Positions 53,204 through 61,005 of a stretch of DNA of 64,000 bases are shown here, one piece after another (position 1 is the first letter of the stretch; each line of letters opens with the position of its first letter). The stretch covers positions 450,043 to 514,042 of the forward strand of contig NZ_LR027850.1 in assembly GCF_900607235.1 (NCBI RefSeq), read 5' to 3'. The notes under the pieces are model-generated. The model saw only the letters and a list, made by a program, of their open reading frames with translations, had not been told where the DNA came from and did not search any database. Source of the DNA: Olivibacter jilunii. GTDB lineage: Bacteria; Bacteroidota; Bacteroidia; Sphingobacteriales; Sphingobacteriaceae. The position numbers and the translations under genes are program-made.

Positions 53204-55114
53204 ATGAGTGACTCAATCAAACACGAGTGCGGCATCGCATTAATCCGCTTGCTAAAGCCTCTTTCTTATTATCAGGAGAAGTACGGTACCTCTCTGTACG
53301 GCATCAACAAACTTTATTTATTAATGGAGAAGCAGCATAACCGAGGCCAGGATGGAGCCGGTATTGCCACCATTAAGTTTGATATTAAGCCGGGTAATCG
53401 GTATATCAGCCGATATAGAGCAATGGGACCAAGTGCTGTTTCGGAAATTTTTGAATATGTTCAACGGAAGTTTGCGGCTATTCAACAAGCTGAACCCGAA
53501 CTCTTTCAAGATTCCCATTGGTTAAAGGAGAACATGAGTTTTGTTGGCGAAGTCTTACTTGGACACTTGCGTTATGGAACCCATGGCAAAAATAGCATTG
53601 AAAATTGCCACCCCTTTTTGCGACAAAACAATTGGATGAGTCGTAATTTGGTAATAGCCGGTAATTTCAATATGACCAATGTCGACGAATTATTGGAACA
53701 ATTGTTTGAATTGGGGCAACATCCAAAAGAACAGGCTGATACCGTGACGGTTTTGGAGAAGATAGGCCATTTTTTGGATACCGAGAACCAAGAGCTTTTC
53801 GATAAATTTAAAAAAGAAGGATATTCCAATGTTGAAATAAGTGCACTTATTGCAAAAAATCTTGACGTTGCCAATATTCTTCGGCGTTCTGCAAAAACGT
53901 GGGACGGTGGCTACACCATTAGTGGTATTTTCGGCCATGGAGATGCTTTCGTTATGCGTGATCCGGCAGGGATTAGACCGGCGTACTACTATTATGATGA
54001 TGAAATAGCGGTGGTTACATCAGAACGCCCGGCTATTCAGACCGCTTTCAATATCAAATTTGAAAATATTCGCGAGATTAAACCGGGGCATGCGCTTATT
54101 ATCAAAAAAGACGGAACAATTACCGAAGAAATGTTTCGGGAACCGGAAGAACAAAAGTCCTGTTCTTTTGAGCGTATCTATTTTTCAAGGGGTAGCGATG
54201 CCGAGATTTACCAGGAAAGGAAACAGTTGGGAAGGTTGTTATGTCCCAGTATCTTAGAAGCGATCAATCACGATATAAAAAATACTGTTTTCTCCTTTAT
54301 TCCAAATACTGCTGAAGTAGCTTTTTATGGTGTGACGGATGGAATTAACGAGTATGTTCGTAAATTACAGAAAGATACCTTATTAAAACGGACCGATAAG
54401 ATATCGGACACCGAGTTGGAGGATATGCTTAATATATCGCCTCGTTTTGAGAAACTGAGCATTAAAGATGCGAAGTTGCGAACTTTTATTACGCAGGATG
54501 CGGATAGGCAAGATATGGTGGCTCACGTATACGATACAACCTACGGTGTGGTGAAGAGCGGTGAGGATACCATTGTGGCCATTGATGATTCCATCGTACG
54601 TGGCACGACCTTAAAACAAAGTATCTTGAAAATTTTGGATCGCTTAAATCCGGTCAAGATTATCATTGTTTCATCTGCTCCGCAAATACGCTATCCTGAT
54701 TGTTATGGTATTGATATGTCTAGAATGGGTGAATTTGTTGCTTTTGAGGCTGCCATTTCACTATTGCGAAAAAATGGCATGAATTACATCATTGATGACG
54801 TATATCAAAAGTGTGTGGAGTCATTGGATATGGATAAAACATTGGTCCCAAATCATGTCAAAGCTATTTATGAACCATTTACATATGAGGAAATATCAGC
54901 TGAGATTGCGCGTATCGTGACTCCGATTGATATCAGAGCAAAGGTAGAGGTGATTTACCAAAAGCTGGAAGATTTACATATCGCTTGTCCGAAGAATAAA
55001 GGCGACTGGTACTTTTCAGGGGATTACCCGACGCCTGGTGGGAACAAAGTAGTCAACCGCGCTTTTATGAATTGGGTGGAAGGTAAAAACGTACGTGCCT
55101 ACTACTCGGCTTAG
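53204..55114 (+). CDS. long-form amidophosphoribosyltransferase (PurF-like)
   Basis: 636 residues, against about 470-505 for classical PurF. A class II glutaminase domain begins HECGIALIRL with the nucleophile Cys at residue 9, so eight residues would need removal, as in PurF enzymes with a propeptide. QHNRGQDGAGIATIKF, LLGHLRYGTHG and DGGYTISGIFGHGDAFVMRDPAGIRPAYYY follow. The phosphoribosyltransferase site is TIVAIDDSIVRGTTLKQ. Extra length lies mainly in the middle and C-terminus. It should make phosphoribosylamine for purine synthesis. A short PurF may also exist elsewhere. Confidence 0.88.
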   Translation: MSDSIKHECGIALIRLLKPLSYYQEKYGTSLYGINKLYLLMEKQHNRGQDGAGIATIKFDIKPGNRYISRYRAMGPSAVSEIFEYVQRKFAAIQQAEPELFQDSHWLKENMSFVGEVLLGHLRYGTHGKNSIENCHPFLRQNNWMSRNLVIAGNFNMTNVDELLEQLFELGQHPKEQADTVTVLEKIGHFLDTENQELFDKFKKEGYSNVEISALIAKNLDVANILRRSAKTWDGGYTISGIFGHGDAFVMRDPAGIRPAYYYYDDEIAVVTSERPAIQTAFNIKFENIREIKPGHALIIKKDGTITEEMFREPEEQKSCSFERIYFSRGSDAEIYQERKQLGRLLCPSILEAINHDIKNTVFSFIPNTAEVAFYGVTDGINEYVRKLQKDTLLKRTDKISDTELEDMLNISPRFEKLSIKDAKLRTFITQDADRQDMVAHVYDTTYGVVKSGEDTIVAIDDSIVRGTTLKQSILKILDRLNPVKIIIVSSAPQIRYPDCYGIDMSRMGEFVAFEAAISLLRKNGMNYIIDDVYQKCVESLDMDKTLVPNHVKAIYEPFTYEEISAEIARIVTPIDIRAKVEVIYQKLEDLHIACPKNKGDWYFSGDYPTPGGNKVVNRAFMNWVEGKNVRAYYSA

Positions 55115-55144
55115 TACAGTTAAAAGCTAAATAGCAAAAGATGG

Positions 55145-55178
55145 AAAACAGGTGGGGTTTATCTCAGCCTGTTTTTTT
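55145..55178 (+). terminator. probable terminator after the purF-like gene
   Basis: AAAACAGG (55145-55152) pairs with CCTGTTTT (55168-55175) with a loop of 15 nt and a T-run. Confidence 0.7.
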
Positions 55179-55307
55179 AATAAAAAGTTTTCTTGAGCAT
55201 ATGAATGATGTAAGCTACCTGGATTTTTAGAATAAACGAATAGCTAATCCGTTGCTTATGGGCAGTCGACGAAAATGGTACCGTTAAAATAGGGGAGGTA
55301 AAAACCT

Positions 55308-55352
55308 TCCATACAGCTTCCCTACTAACTAAACTAACTACTTCCTTATTCC
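55308..55352 (-). repeat. short stop-linked repeat word behind the LysE-family gene
   Basis: In the direction of the LysE-family gene, the stop is followed by GGAATAAGGAAGTAGTTAG and TTTAGTTAGTAGGGAAGC, the same type of word that opens copies B, C and D. Only this opening part is present. Confidence 0.55.
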
Positions 55353-55982
55353 TTAGATAATCGTATGCGTAAACACCAACTCATACATCAATCGCAAAGC
55401 AAAAACGATAATGAGCGCACCGGCGAACTTATTGATTTTATTCAATGTGCATTCTTCGATTTTATGACTTAGCTTGTCGGCATAAAAAGCTTTCAACGAA
55501 TCAATACCTAACTGAGTGAAAAGTACACAAGCAAAAAAAGGTACGATTCGCTTTAAATCAAAGGTATTACTGATAGAAACAACGCCACTTGTCACACTAA
55601 TCCAATAAAGTAGCAGTGTTGGGTTGAAAATACACATGGCTAACCCCTTAATAAAGTACCCACTATGCTCTTTTTTAGATAGACACTTCGTGCGTTTGAT
55701 GGTGACTTTTTTGCGAATATAATGAATGCCTACACCTAGTAATACAAAGCTGCCAATAATGCCAAGAGGTAAAAGAATCTCTTTTTCACGAGCAATGTAA
55801 GAAGATCCATATAGGGCAAGTGCTACGTACATGACATCGGCTACGAATACGCCAAATGCAAAAGAAAGACCACCATAGAAGCCTTTTTCTATACTTGTTT
55901 TCAGTAATGCGAAGAAAGCCGGGCCGGTCAGAAAAGATAAAATAATTCCTAAACCAACACCGGAAATGATTATTTCAATCAT
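55353..55982 (-). CDS. LysE/RhtB-family exporter
   Basis: 209 residues, six hydrophobic helices. The N-terminal GLGIILSFLTGPAFFALLKTSIEKGFYGGLSFAFGVFVADV shows the family GPxFF and G..aGl.f..G...D pattern; GLAMCIFNPTLLLYWISVT matches the second conserved region NP. Such proteins export amino acids or derivatives across the inner membrane. The substrate is unknown. The gene is alone on its strand. Confidence 0.88.
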   Translation of the reverse strand: MIEIIISGVGLGIILSFLTGPAFFALLKTSIEKGFYGGLSFAFGVFVADVMYVALALYGSSYIAREKEILLPLGIIGSFVLLGVGIHYIRKKVTIKRTKCLSKKEHSGYFIKGLAMCIFNPTLLLYWISVTSGVVSISNTFDLKRIVPFFACVLFTQLGIDSLKAFYADKLSHKIEECTLNKINKFAGALIIVFALRLMYELVFTHTII

Positions 55983-56076
55983 ATTTTCATTACTTGGTTG
56001 AGCTGCAAGTATAAGAAAAAAATATTAAATGGAAGTTTCTGTTGAAAAAAGTCACAGGAATTTTGGGCTTTAATTC

Positions 56077-56084
56077 TATTTTTG
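56077..56084 (+). promoter_or_regulatory. -7 box TATTTTTG upstream of dCMP deaminase gene
   Basis: Fits TAnnTTTG; it gives a leader of about 90 nt. No well-spaced -33 TTTG. Confidence 0.45.
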
Positions 56085-56179
56085 TAACACTGTTAAGTAA
56101 AGTTATTTACGCTTGAGGCCCCTATTTTTTTATCATTAAGTGGCTCTGTAACAGTTTTGCAATGTAACAACCAGAAGAG

Positions 56180-56629
56180 ATGACAAAACCTAGTTTTGAT
56201 GAAATATTTATGAATTTGGCACTCGAGCTTGCCGAACGCTCTCATTGTGTAAAGGCGCATGTAGGGGCAGTATTGGCAAAGGATACCAGAATTATATCGA
56301 TCGGATATAACGGACCTCCGTCCGGGACGCATAACTGCGATCAAGATTGGCCATTGGAAGGGTGTGCTCGCGATTCCAAAGGAAGTTGTTCATTGGCTTT
56401 ACATGCCGAGGAGAATGCCATTTTATATGCGGTAAAAAATGGAGCGGGTTTACAAGGCGCAACCTTGTATACTACGCTATCACCTTGTTTACCCTGCGCT
56501 CGGTTAATTTACTCAGCAGGTATTGTCAAAGTGCTGTATAAATACTCTTATGCTGAATACAAAGGCTTAACATCGGATGAGGGTGTCGACTTTCTGAATA
56601 GATTTGGAGTAAATGCGGTTAAATTTTAG
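56180..56629 (+). CDS. dCMP deaminase (ComEB-like)
   Basis: 149 residues. The zinc site is H in LALHAEENAIL and the two Cys in SPCLPCARLIY; the N-terminal HVGAVLAKDTRIISIGYNGPPSGTHNCD with a further Cys/His cluster (NCDQDWPLEGC) marks the dCMP deaminase group, which makes dUMP for thymidylate synthesis. Its end overlaps the end of the convergent methyltransferase gene by 4 nt. Confidence 0.92.
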   Translation: MTKPSFDEIFMNLALELAERSHCVKAHVGAVLAKDTRIISIGYNGPPSGTHNCDQDWPLEGCARDSKGSCSLALHAEENAILYAVKNGAGLQGATLYTTLSPCLPCARLIYSAGIVKVLYKYSYAEYKGLTSDEGVDFLNRFGVNAVKF

Positions 56630-57300
56630 CTCTTCCTGCCAATCATGACTACAAAGTTGTGGTATCTGTAAATACAATCCACTTCATTAAAGCCGATCCG
56701 TTGCAACTCGTTTAATTGCCAGGATAGGGGAGCAAGCTTATCCATAGCAGTCCGTTTAAACGCATTTTGTATGGCTTCTTGACTCAGTCCTGATTCAATA
56801 ACCGAACGACGCCATTGATCTTGGTAAAAATTGTCGATCGCCGGTGTACGACCTTTTACTTGGTCGGCATTAATAAACAAGCCGTCCGGCTTCAAAGCTT
56901 TAAAGATCCGTTGGTAAAGAATGGATTTTTCCTGATCCGTTAAATGATGGATTGAGAGCGAAGAAATAATGATATCATATTTTCCGGGAAGAGAACGTTC
57001 CCTGTAATCCATCTCCAGGTAAGAAAAGTGACTTAAACCGGTAAACCGTCTCTTCGCAACAGCAAGCATCTCAGGCGATATGTCGAGCAGCGTATACTTT
57101 AGCTTTGGATTAACTTGATAGACGAAGTAAGAAAATAAGCCGGTTCCCGCTCCGATATCCAACAGATTTTCTGCATGGTAATGGTTCTGTATCAGTGGAA
57201 GACTGATATGATAGAAGTCCTGAAAGCAGGGGATTAATTGTTCGCGCTCTTGGTCATATTTTTCTGATATCTCACCAAAGCGCCTTCGTATTTCATCCAT
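56626..57300 (-). CDS. class I SAM-dependent methyltransferase
   Basis: 224 residues. Motif I is LLDIGAGTGLFSYFV, the acidic motif II YTLLDISPEMLAVAKRRF, and motif III/IV DIIISSLSIHHLTDQEK. This fits the Methyltransf_25/11 group acting on small molecules. The substrate is not evident. It overlaps the deaminase gene tail to tail. Confidence 0.88.
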   Translation of the reverse strand: MDEIRRRFGEISEKYDQEREQLIPCFQDFYHISLPLIQNHYHAENLLDIGAGTGLFSYFVYQVNPKLKYTLLDISPEMLAVAKRRFTGLSHFSYLEMDYRERSLPGKYDIIISSLSIHHLTDQEKSILYQRIFKALKPDGLFINADQVKGRTPAIDNFYQDQWRRSVIESGLSQEAIQNAFKRTAMDKLAPLSWQLNELQRIGFNEVDCIYRYHNFVVMIGRKS

Positions 57301-57608
57301 AGAAATGCCTTAGATATAACGTGAAGCCTTTTATAGTACCCTTAAAAGTACGACGAAAGCAAATGACGACCTAAGAACGAAGATAACAAATATTCAAATT
57401 CGTAAAAAGACAAAGCAGTAACAATTGCTATGCATTAATGTGAATTTTGGCGAAACTGCGAAGGCCTCTATCTCTTTATACGGGCGTAGATGTTTCGCTG
57501 GCCTCGGTTATTTGCTCCGAAGCTATTACTGTGGCTTAAGATAAGGACTAAATATTTGTGAAAAAAGGGCTTTTTTGTCTATTTTGGCGCCAAGAGAAAT
57601 GAAATTAC
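57301..57608. other. divergent intergenic region
   Basis: 308 nt between the methyltransferase and the UbiD-like gene. TATTTTGG near 57578 resembles, but does not fit, the -7 box. Nothing else was recognised. Confidence 0.35.
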
Positions 57609-59447
57609 ATGGGATATAAAAGCTTAGCCGAATGTGTAAGAGATTTGGAACAAAATGGACACCTAGTGCGGATTAAAGAGGAAGTGGATCCGTATTTGGA
57701 AATGGCTGCGATTCATTTGCGCGTATATGAGCATCGTGGTCCCGCTCTTCTGTTTGAGCGAGTAAAAGGGAGCAAATTTCCTGCAGTGTCTAACCTATTT
57801 GGTACGCTCGAGCGGTCGCGCTTCATGTTTAGGGATACCCTTCATAAAATGAAATTGATGGTCGATCTTAAAATGGATCCCATGCGAGCGCTTAAAAACC
57901 CGTTAAAATATGCCGGCATTTCTTTAAATGCATTGTCGGCTCTACCCATGAAAGTTGGTAAGAATAGTCCGATAAACTATGGAAAGACGACGATCAGTGC
58001 ATTACCGCAGGTTGTTAATTGGCCAATGGACGGGGGGGCTTTTGTTACCATGCCGCAGGTTTATACGGAAGATGTGACAAAGCCTGGGATTATGCAGGCC
58101 AATTTAGGCATGTACCGTATCCAACTTGGTGGAAATGATTATATAAAAGACAAGGAAGTAGGGCTTCATTACCAACTCCATAGGGGAATAGGTGTGCATC
58201 AGACAAAGGCCAACGAACTTGGAAAACCACTCAAGGTGAGCATCTTTGTTGGAGGGCCCCCTGCTCACCCTTTGGCAGCCGTAATGCCTTTACCGGAAGG
58301 GCTTTCAGAAATGATTTTTGCGGGTGCACTTGGTAACAGAAGGTTTCGCTATTTTTACGATAGTGAAGGATTTTGTATTTCCGCCGATGCCGATTTTGTT
58401 ATTACAGGAACAGTGTATCCCAATGAAAATAAACCCGAAGGGCCTTTTGGTGATCATATTGGCTATTATAGCTTAGTACACCCGTTCCCACTGATGCACG
58501 TACATAACGTGTATTACCGCAAGCATGCTATTTGGTCTTTCACGGTAGTCGGTAGACCTCCACAAGAGGATACAAGCTTTGGCGAATTGATTCATGAAAT
58601 TAGCGGCCCGGCTATTCCTAAGGAAATCAATGGTCTGCATGCTGTTCATGCCGTGGATGCGGCTGGCGTACACCCGCTGCTTTTTGCCATTGGTTCGGAA
58701 CGATATACGCCTTATCTTAAAATCGATAGACCGCAGGAGATATTAACCATAGCCAATCAAGTATTGGGAAAAAATCAGTTAAGTTTAGCTAAATACTTGT
58801 TTATAGCGGCGAAAGAGGATAATCCTTCATTGAATATACATGATATTCCGGCTTTTCTTATGCATGTACTGTCACGAATGGATTTTGCAAGAGATCTTCA
58901 CTTTCATACACGGACAACGATAGATACCCTCGATTATAGCGGCGAAGGACTTAATTCGGGATCAAAGGTAGTCTTTGCAGCTGCGGGGAATGTAAAGAGG
59001 ATCTTGTGGCCGGAAATGCCTGCCGGCCTAGATTTTCCCAGGAACTTTGCACAAAAAAAAATAGTAGTCCCCGGTGTACTGGCTGTTCAGGCAGCTCCTT
59101 TCACTGCTTATCCGCAAGCGAAAGACGAACTGGAAGTGTTTGCAAAAGAGCTCACATCCATGGATTTAAGCGGCATTGCTTTAATTGTGCTTTGCGATGA
59201 TCTGCAATTTACGGCTGAAAATATCAATAATTTCGTTTGGGTGTGCTTTACACGAAGCAATCCTTCGCATGATATTTATGGCGTCGATAGCTTTGTCGAG
59301 TATAAGCATTGGGGATGTAAGGGGCCACTGATTATTGACGCGCGTAACAAACCTCACCATGCACCACCTCTGGAAAAGGTGCCCGAAATCGAAAAACGGG
59401 TTGATCAACTAGCTAGTCGGGGAGGGTCTCTGTTCGGAATTATTTAG
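57609..59447 (+). CDS. UbiD-family decarboxylase
   Basis: 612 residues. YKSLAECVRDLEQNGHLVRIKEEVDP at the start, PEGPFGDHIGYYS in the middle and the conserved Arg/Glu/Asp prenyl-FMN binding region (for example NRRFRYFYDSEGF and DTSFGELIHEI) match UbiD. The enzyme uses prenylated FMN to decarboxylate aromatic or unsaturated acids. This long form in Bacteroidota is often annotated as a menaquinone-biosynthesis decarboxylase; without the rest of the pathway here I keep only the family. No ubiX partner is adjacent. Confidence 0.88.
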   Translation: MGYKSLAECVRDLEQNGHLVRIKEEVDPYLEMAAIHLRVYEHRGPALLFERVKGSKFPAVSNLFGTLERSRFMFRDTLHKMKLMVDLKMDPMRALKNPLKYAGISLNALSALPMKVGKNSPINYGKTTISALPQVVNWPMDGGAFVTMPQVYTEDVTKPGIMQANLGMYRIQLGGNDYIKDKEVGLHYQLHRGIGVHQTKANELGKPLKVSIFVGGPPAHPLAAVMPLPEGLSEMIFAGALGNRRFRYFYDSEGFCISADADFVITGTVYPNENKPEGPFGDHIGYYSLVHPFPLMHVHNVYYRKHAIWSFTVVGRPPQEDTSFGELIHEISGPAIPKEINGLHAVHAVDAAGVHPLLFAIGSERYTPYLKIDRPQEILTIANQVLGKNQLSLAKYLFIAAKEDNPSLNIHDIPAFLMHVLSRMDFARDLHFHTRTTIDTLDYSGEGLNSGSKVVFAAAGNVKRILWPEMPAGLDFPRNFAQKKIVVPGVLAVQAAPFTAYPQAKDELEVFAKELTSMDLSGIALIVLCDDLQFTAENINNFVWVCFTRSNPSHDIYGVDSFVEYKHWGCKGPLIIDARNKPHHAPPLEKVPEIEKRVDQLASRGGSLFGII

Positions 59448-59555
59448 AAACGCTTCTCAATCAGCAAGAAATAGTGAAAAATAATATTCATTAATTTGGA
59501 CTGATTATACATAATCACTATATTCGCATTGGTAAAATTAAAATGTTTGCAGAAT

Positions 59556-59918
59556 ATGCTTTGTGGTCTTGCAAGTTTAGAGGAGATTTTTAGAACAGAA
59601 CATGGCGCTGTATTACAATGCAGCAATAAAAACTGCTACTGGTTGGAATTTGCAGGTGATTGTACACCTTTTAAAGTGGCCGATTTTATAAGTTTTAGAA
59701 AACAAGTGGATACCATAGCTGTCGATGAATTGTTATGTGCACCTACTTCAAGCTCTGATTTAACCATTTTGATGCCTTTTAGATCTCAACGTTGCTTTGT
59801 GTTGAATGTGACTGAAGTAGTGAGGTTAAAAGAACTGATGCAAGGGGCTAAATTTATGATGGAGTTACCCGGTGTCATTAAGGACTGTCTGAAAGTATCT
59901 TCCCTGCAAAGTTATTAG
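59556..59918 (+). CDS. small conserved protein, unknown function
   Basis: 120 residues from ATG 59556 (the frame opens earlier at TTG 59529). It has several cysteines (LCGLASLE; LQCSNKNCYWLEF; RSQRCFVLN), beta-rich, no membrane segment. CSNKNC could bind metal but the set is incomplete for a zinc ribbon. It resembles small Bacteroidota proteins annotated only as DUF6686; this is from memory and uncertain. It lies 110 nt after the ubiD-like gene. Confidence 0.65.
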   Translation: MLCGLASLEEIFRTEHGAVLQCSNKNCYWLEFAGDCTPFKVADFISFRKQVDTIAVDELLCAPTSSSDLTILMPFRSQRCFVLNVTEVVRLKELMQGAKFMMELPGVIKDCLKVSSLQSY

Positions 59919-60077
59919 TTGTCAAGGTCTAGCGGTCGTAACCCCCTCATCCATTGAGCGCTTTATTGCATTCCCTCGTCTAGGAGACGGGCCGTCTTTG
60001 AATGTGTTAATGCGGTTTAGTAATTTAGACTGAATACGTATTGATTTTATTTTAAGCAACTTAAGTCTCGTTTCTGT

Positions 60078-60085
60078 TATCTTTG
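60078..60085 (+). promoter_or_regulatory. -7 box TATCTTTG before ferritin
   Basis: Fits TAnnTTTG; a transcript would start near 60092 with a leader of about 45 nt to ATG 60136. No Fur-like palindrome was recognised. Confidence 0.6.
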
Positions 60086-60135
60086 TATAAAGATTAACGG
60101 CATTTTATCGCCGCTAAGTATTAACGATTTTGAAT

Positions 60136-60663
60136 ATGAAAGATCTATTGAGATTAAAAACTTCATTAAATGAAGAAATAGAAAGAATATTAAATGAGCA
60201 GGTTAAAGTAGAAGCGCATTCCTCTGCTATTTATTTAGCTATGTCGTCTTGGTGTGATGATCAAGGCTTCGATTTCAGCGCCGGTTATTTTGCCAAACAG
60301 GCTGATGAAGAGCGCCACCATATGCTGAAACTGTTTAATTATATTAACGATCGTGGAGGAAAGGCCATTTCGCCGGAAATTGTTAACGTACCAAAGGATT
60401 TCGAATCTTTCAGAAGTGTTTTTGAATTGGCGTTGGAACAAGAAATGCATGTGACCGCTCAATTTAACAACATCGCTGAAAAATGCTTTAAACTGAAAGA
60501 TTTTGTTACCTTTCAGTTTATTCAATGGTTCTTGGCGGAACAAATTGAAGAAGAATATGTAGCAAGAAGAATTTTAGAAATGTTTGATGTTATTGGAGAA
60601 GAGGGAACCGGCCGTTGGGAAATCGACAAACACATACCAAAAGTAAGTTATAACGCGGAATAA
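60136..60663 (+). CDS. ftnA: ferritin
   Basis: 175 residues from ATG 60136. Non-heme ferritin of the FtnA type: four-helix bundle with ferroxidase residues Glu in SLNEEIERILNEQ, ADEERHHMLKLFNYI (Glu, His) and LALEQEMHVTAQFN, and Q/E in QWFLAEQIEEEYVARRI. It stores iron as ferric mineral. Together with feoAB it gives the window ferrous uptake and storage, though the two are 23 kb apart. A strong terminator follows. Confidence 0.95.
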   Translation: MKDLLRLKTSLNEEIERILNEQVKVEAHSSAIYLAMSSWCDDQGFDFSAGYFAKQADEERHHMLKLFNYINDRGGKAISPEIVNVPKDFESFRSVFELALEQEMHVTAQFNNIAEKCFKLKDFVTFQFIQWFLAEQIEEEYVARRILEMFDVIGEEGTGRWEIDKHIPKVSYNAE

Positions 60664-60682
60664 GCGCTGTTAATAATTTTTT

Positions 60683-60725
60683 AAAAGGAAAGCTTTAGTG
60701 ATAAACTAAGGCTTTCCTTTTTTTA
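60683..60725 (+). terminator. rho-independent terminator after ferritin
   Basis: AAAAGGAAAGCTTTAGT (60683-60699) pairs with ACTAAGGCTTTCCTTTT (60705-60721) with one T-G wobble and a GATAA loop, ending in T-run. Confidence 0.9.
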
Positions 60726-61005
60726 TTGAATCATAAATACCATAATATAAATTACAGAGCCAATCGCTTTAAATATCCATCTTTAAATTTTATGACTAAG
60801 CAACAACTCTGTAAATTTTTTGACGGCTTATGTGCTAACGTGCGTCAGCTGGATCGGTATCATCGCCGATCAGACAGGCCCCAACCTATGGATAAAAAAA
60901 ATATTTGCAGATGAAATAAGCATTAATTCAACTATATTAGAGTGTTTATAAGATTTAAAGTTATTTCTCGTTACTAATAAAGCATCGGTAGGATTAAAAT
61001 ATTAT
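60726..61005. other. intergenic region before the receptor gene
   Basis: 280 nt, A+T-rich. A frame from ATG 60795 to 60914 would give a 39-residue basic peptide (MTKQQLCKFFDGLCANVRQL and a Arg/Asp-rich tail), with no ribosome site; not supported as a gene. The receptor promoter should lie near 60900-61000. Confidence 0.3.

Noticed and set aside
60795-60914. 39-residue basic peptide before the receptor
   Set aside because: No ribosome site, no recognisable composition or context; listed only as part of the intergenic description.
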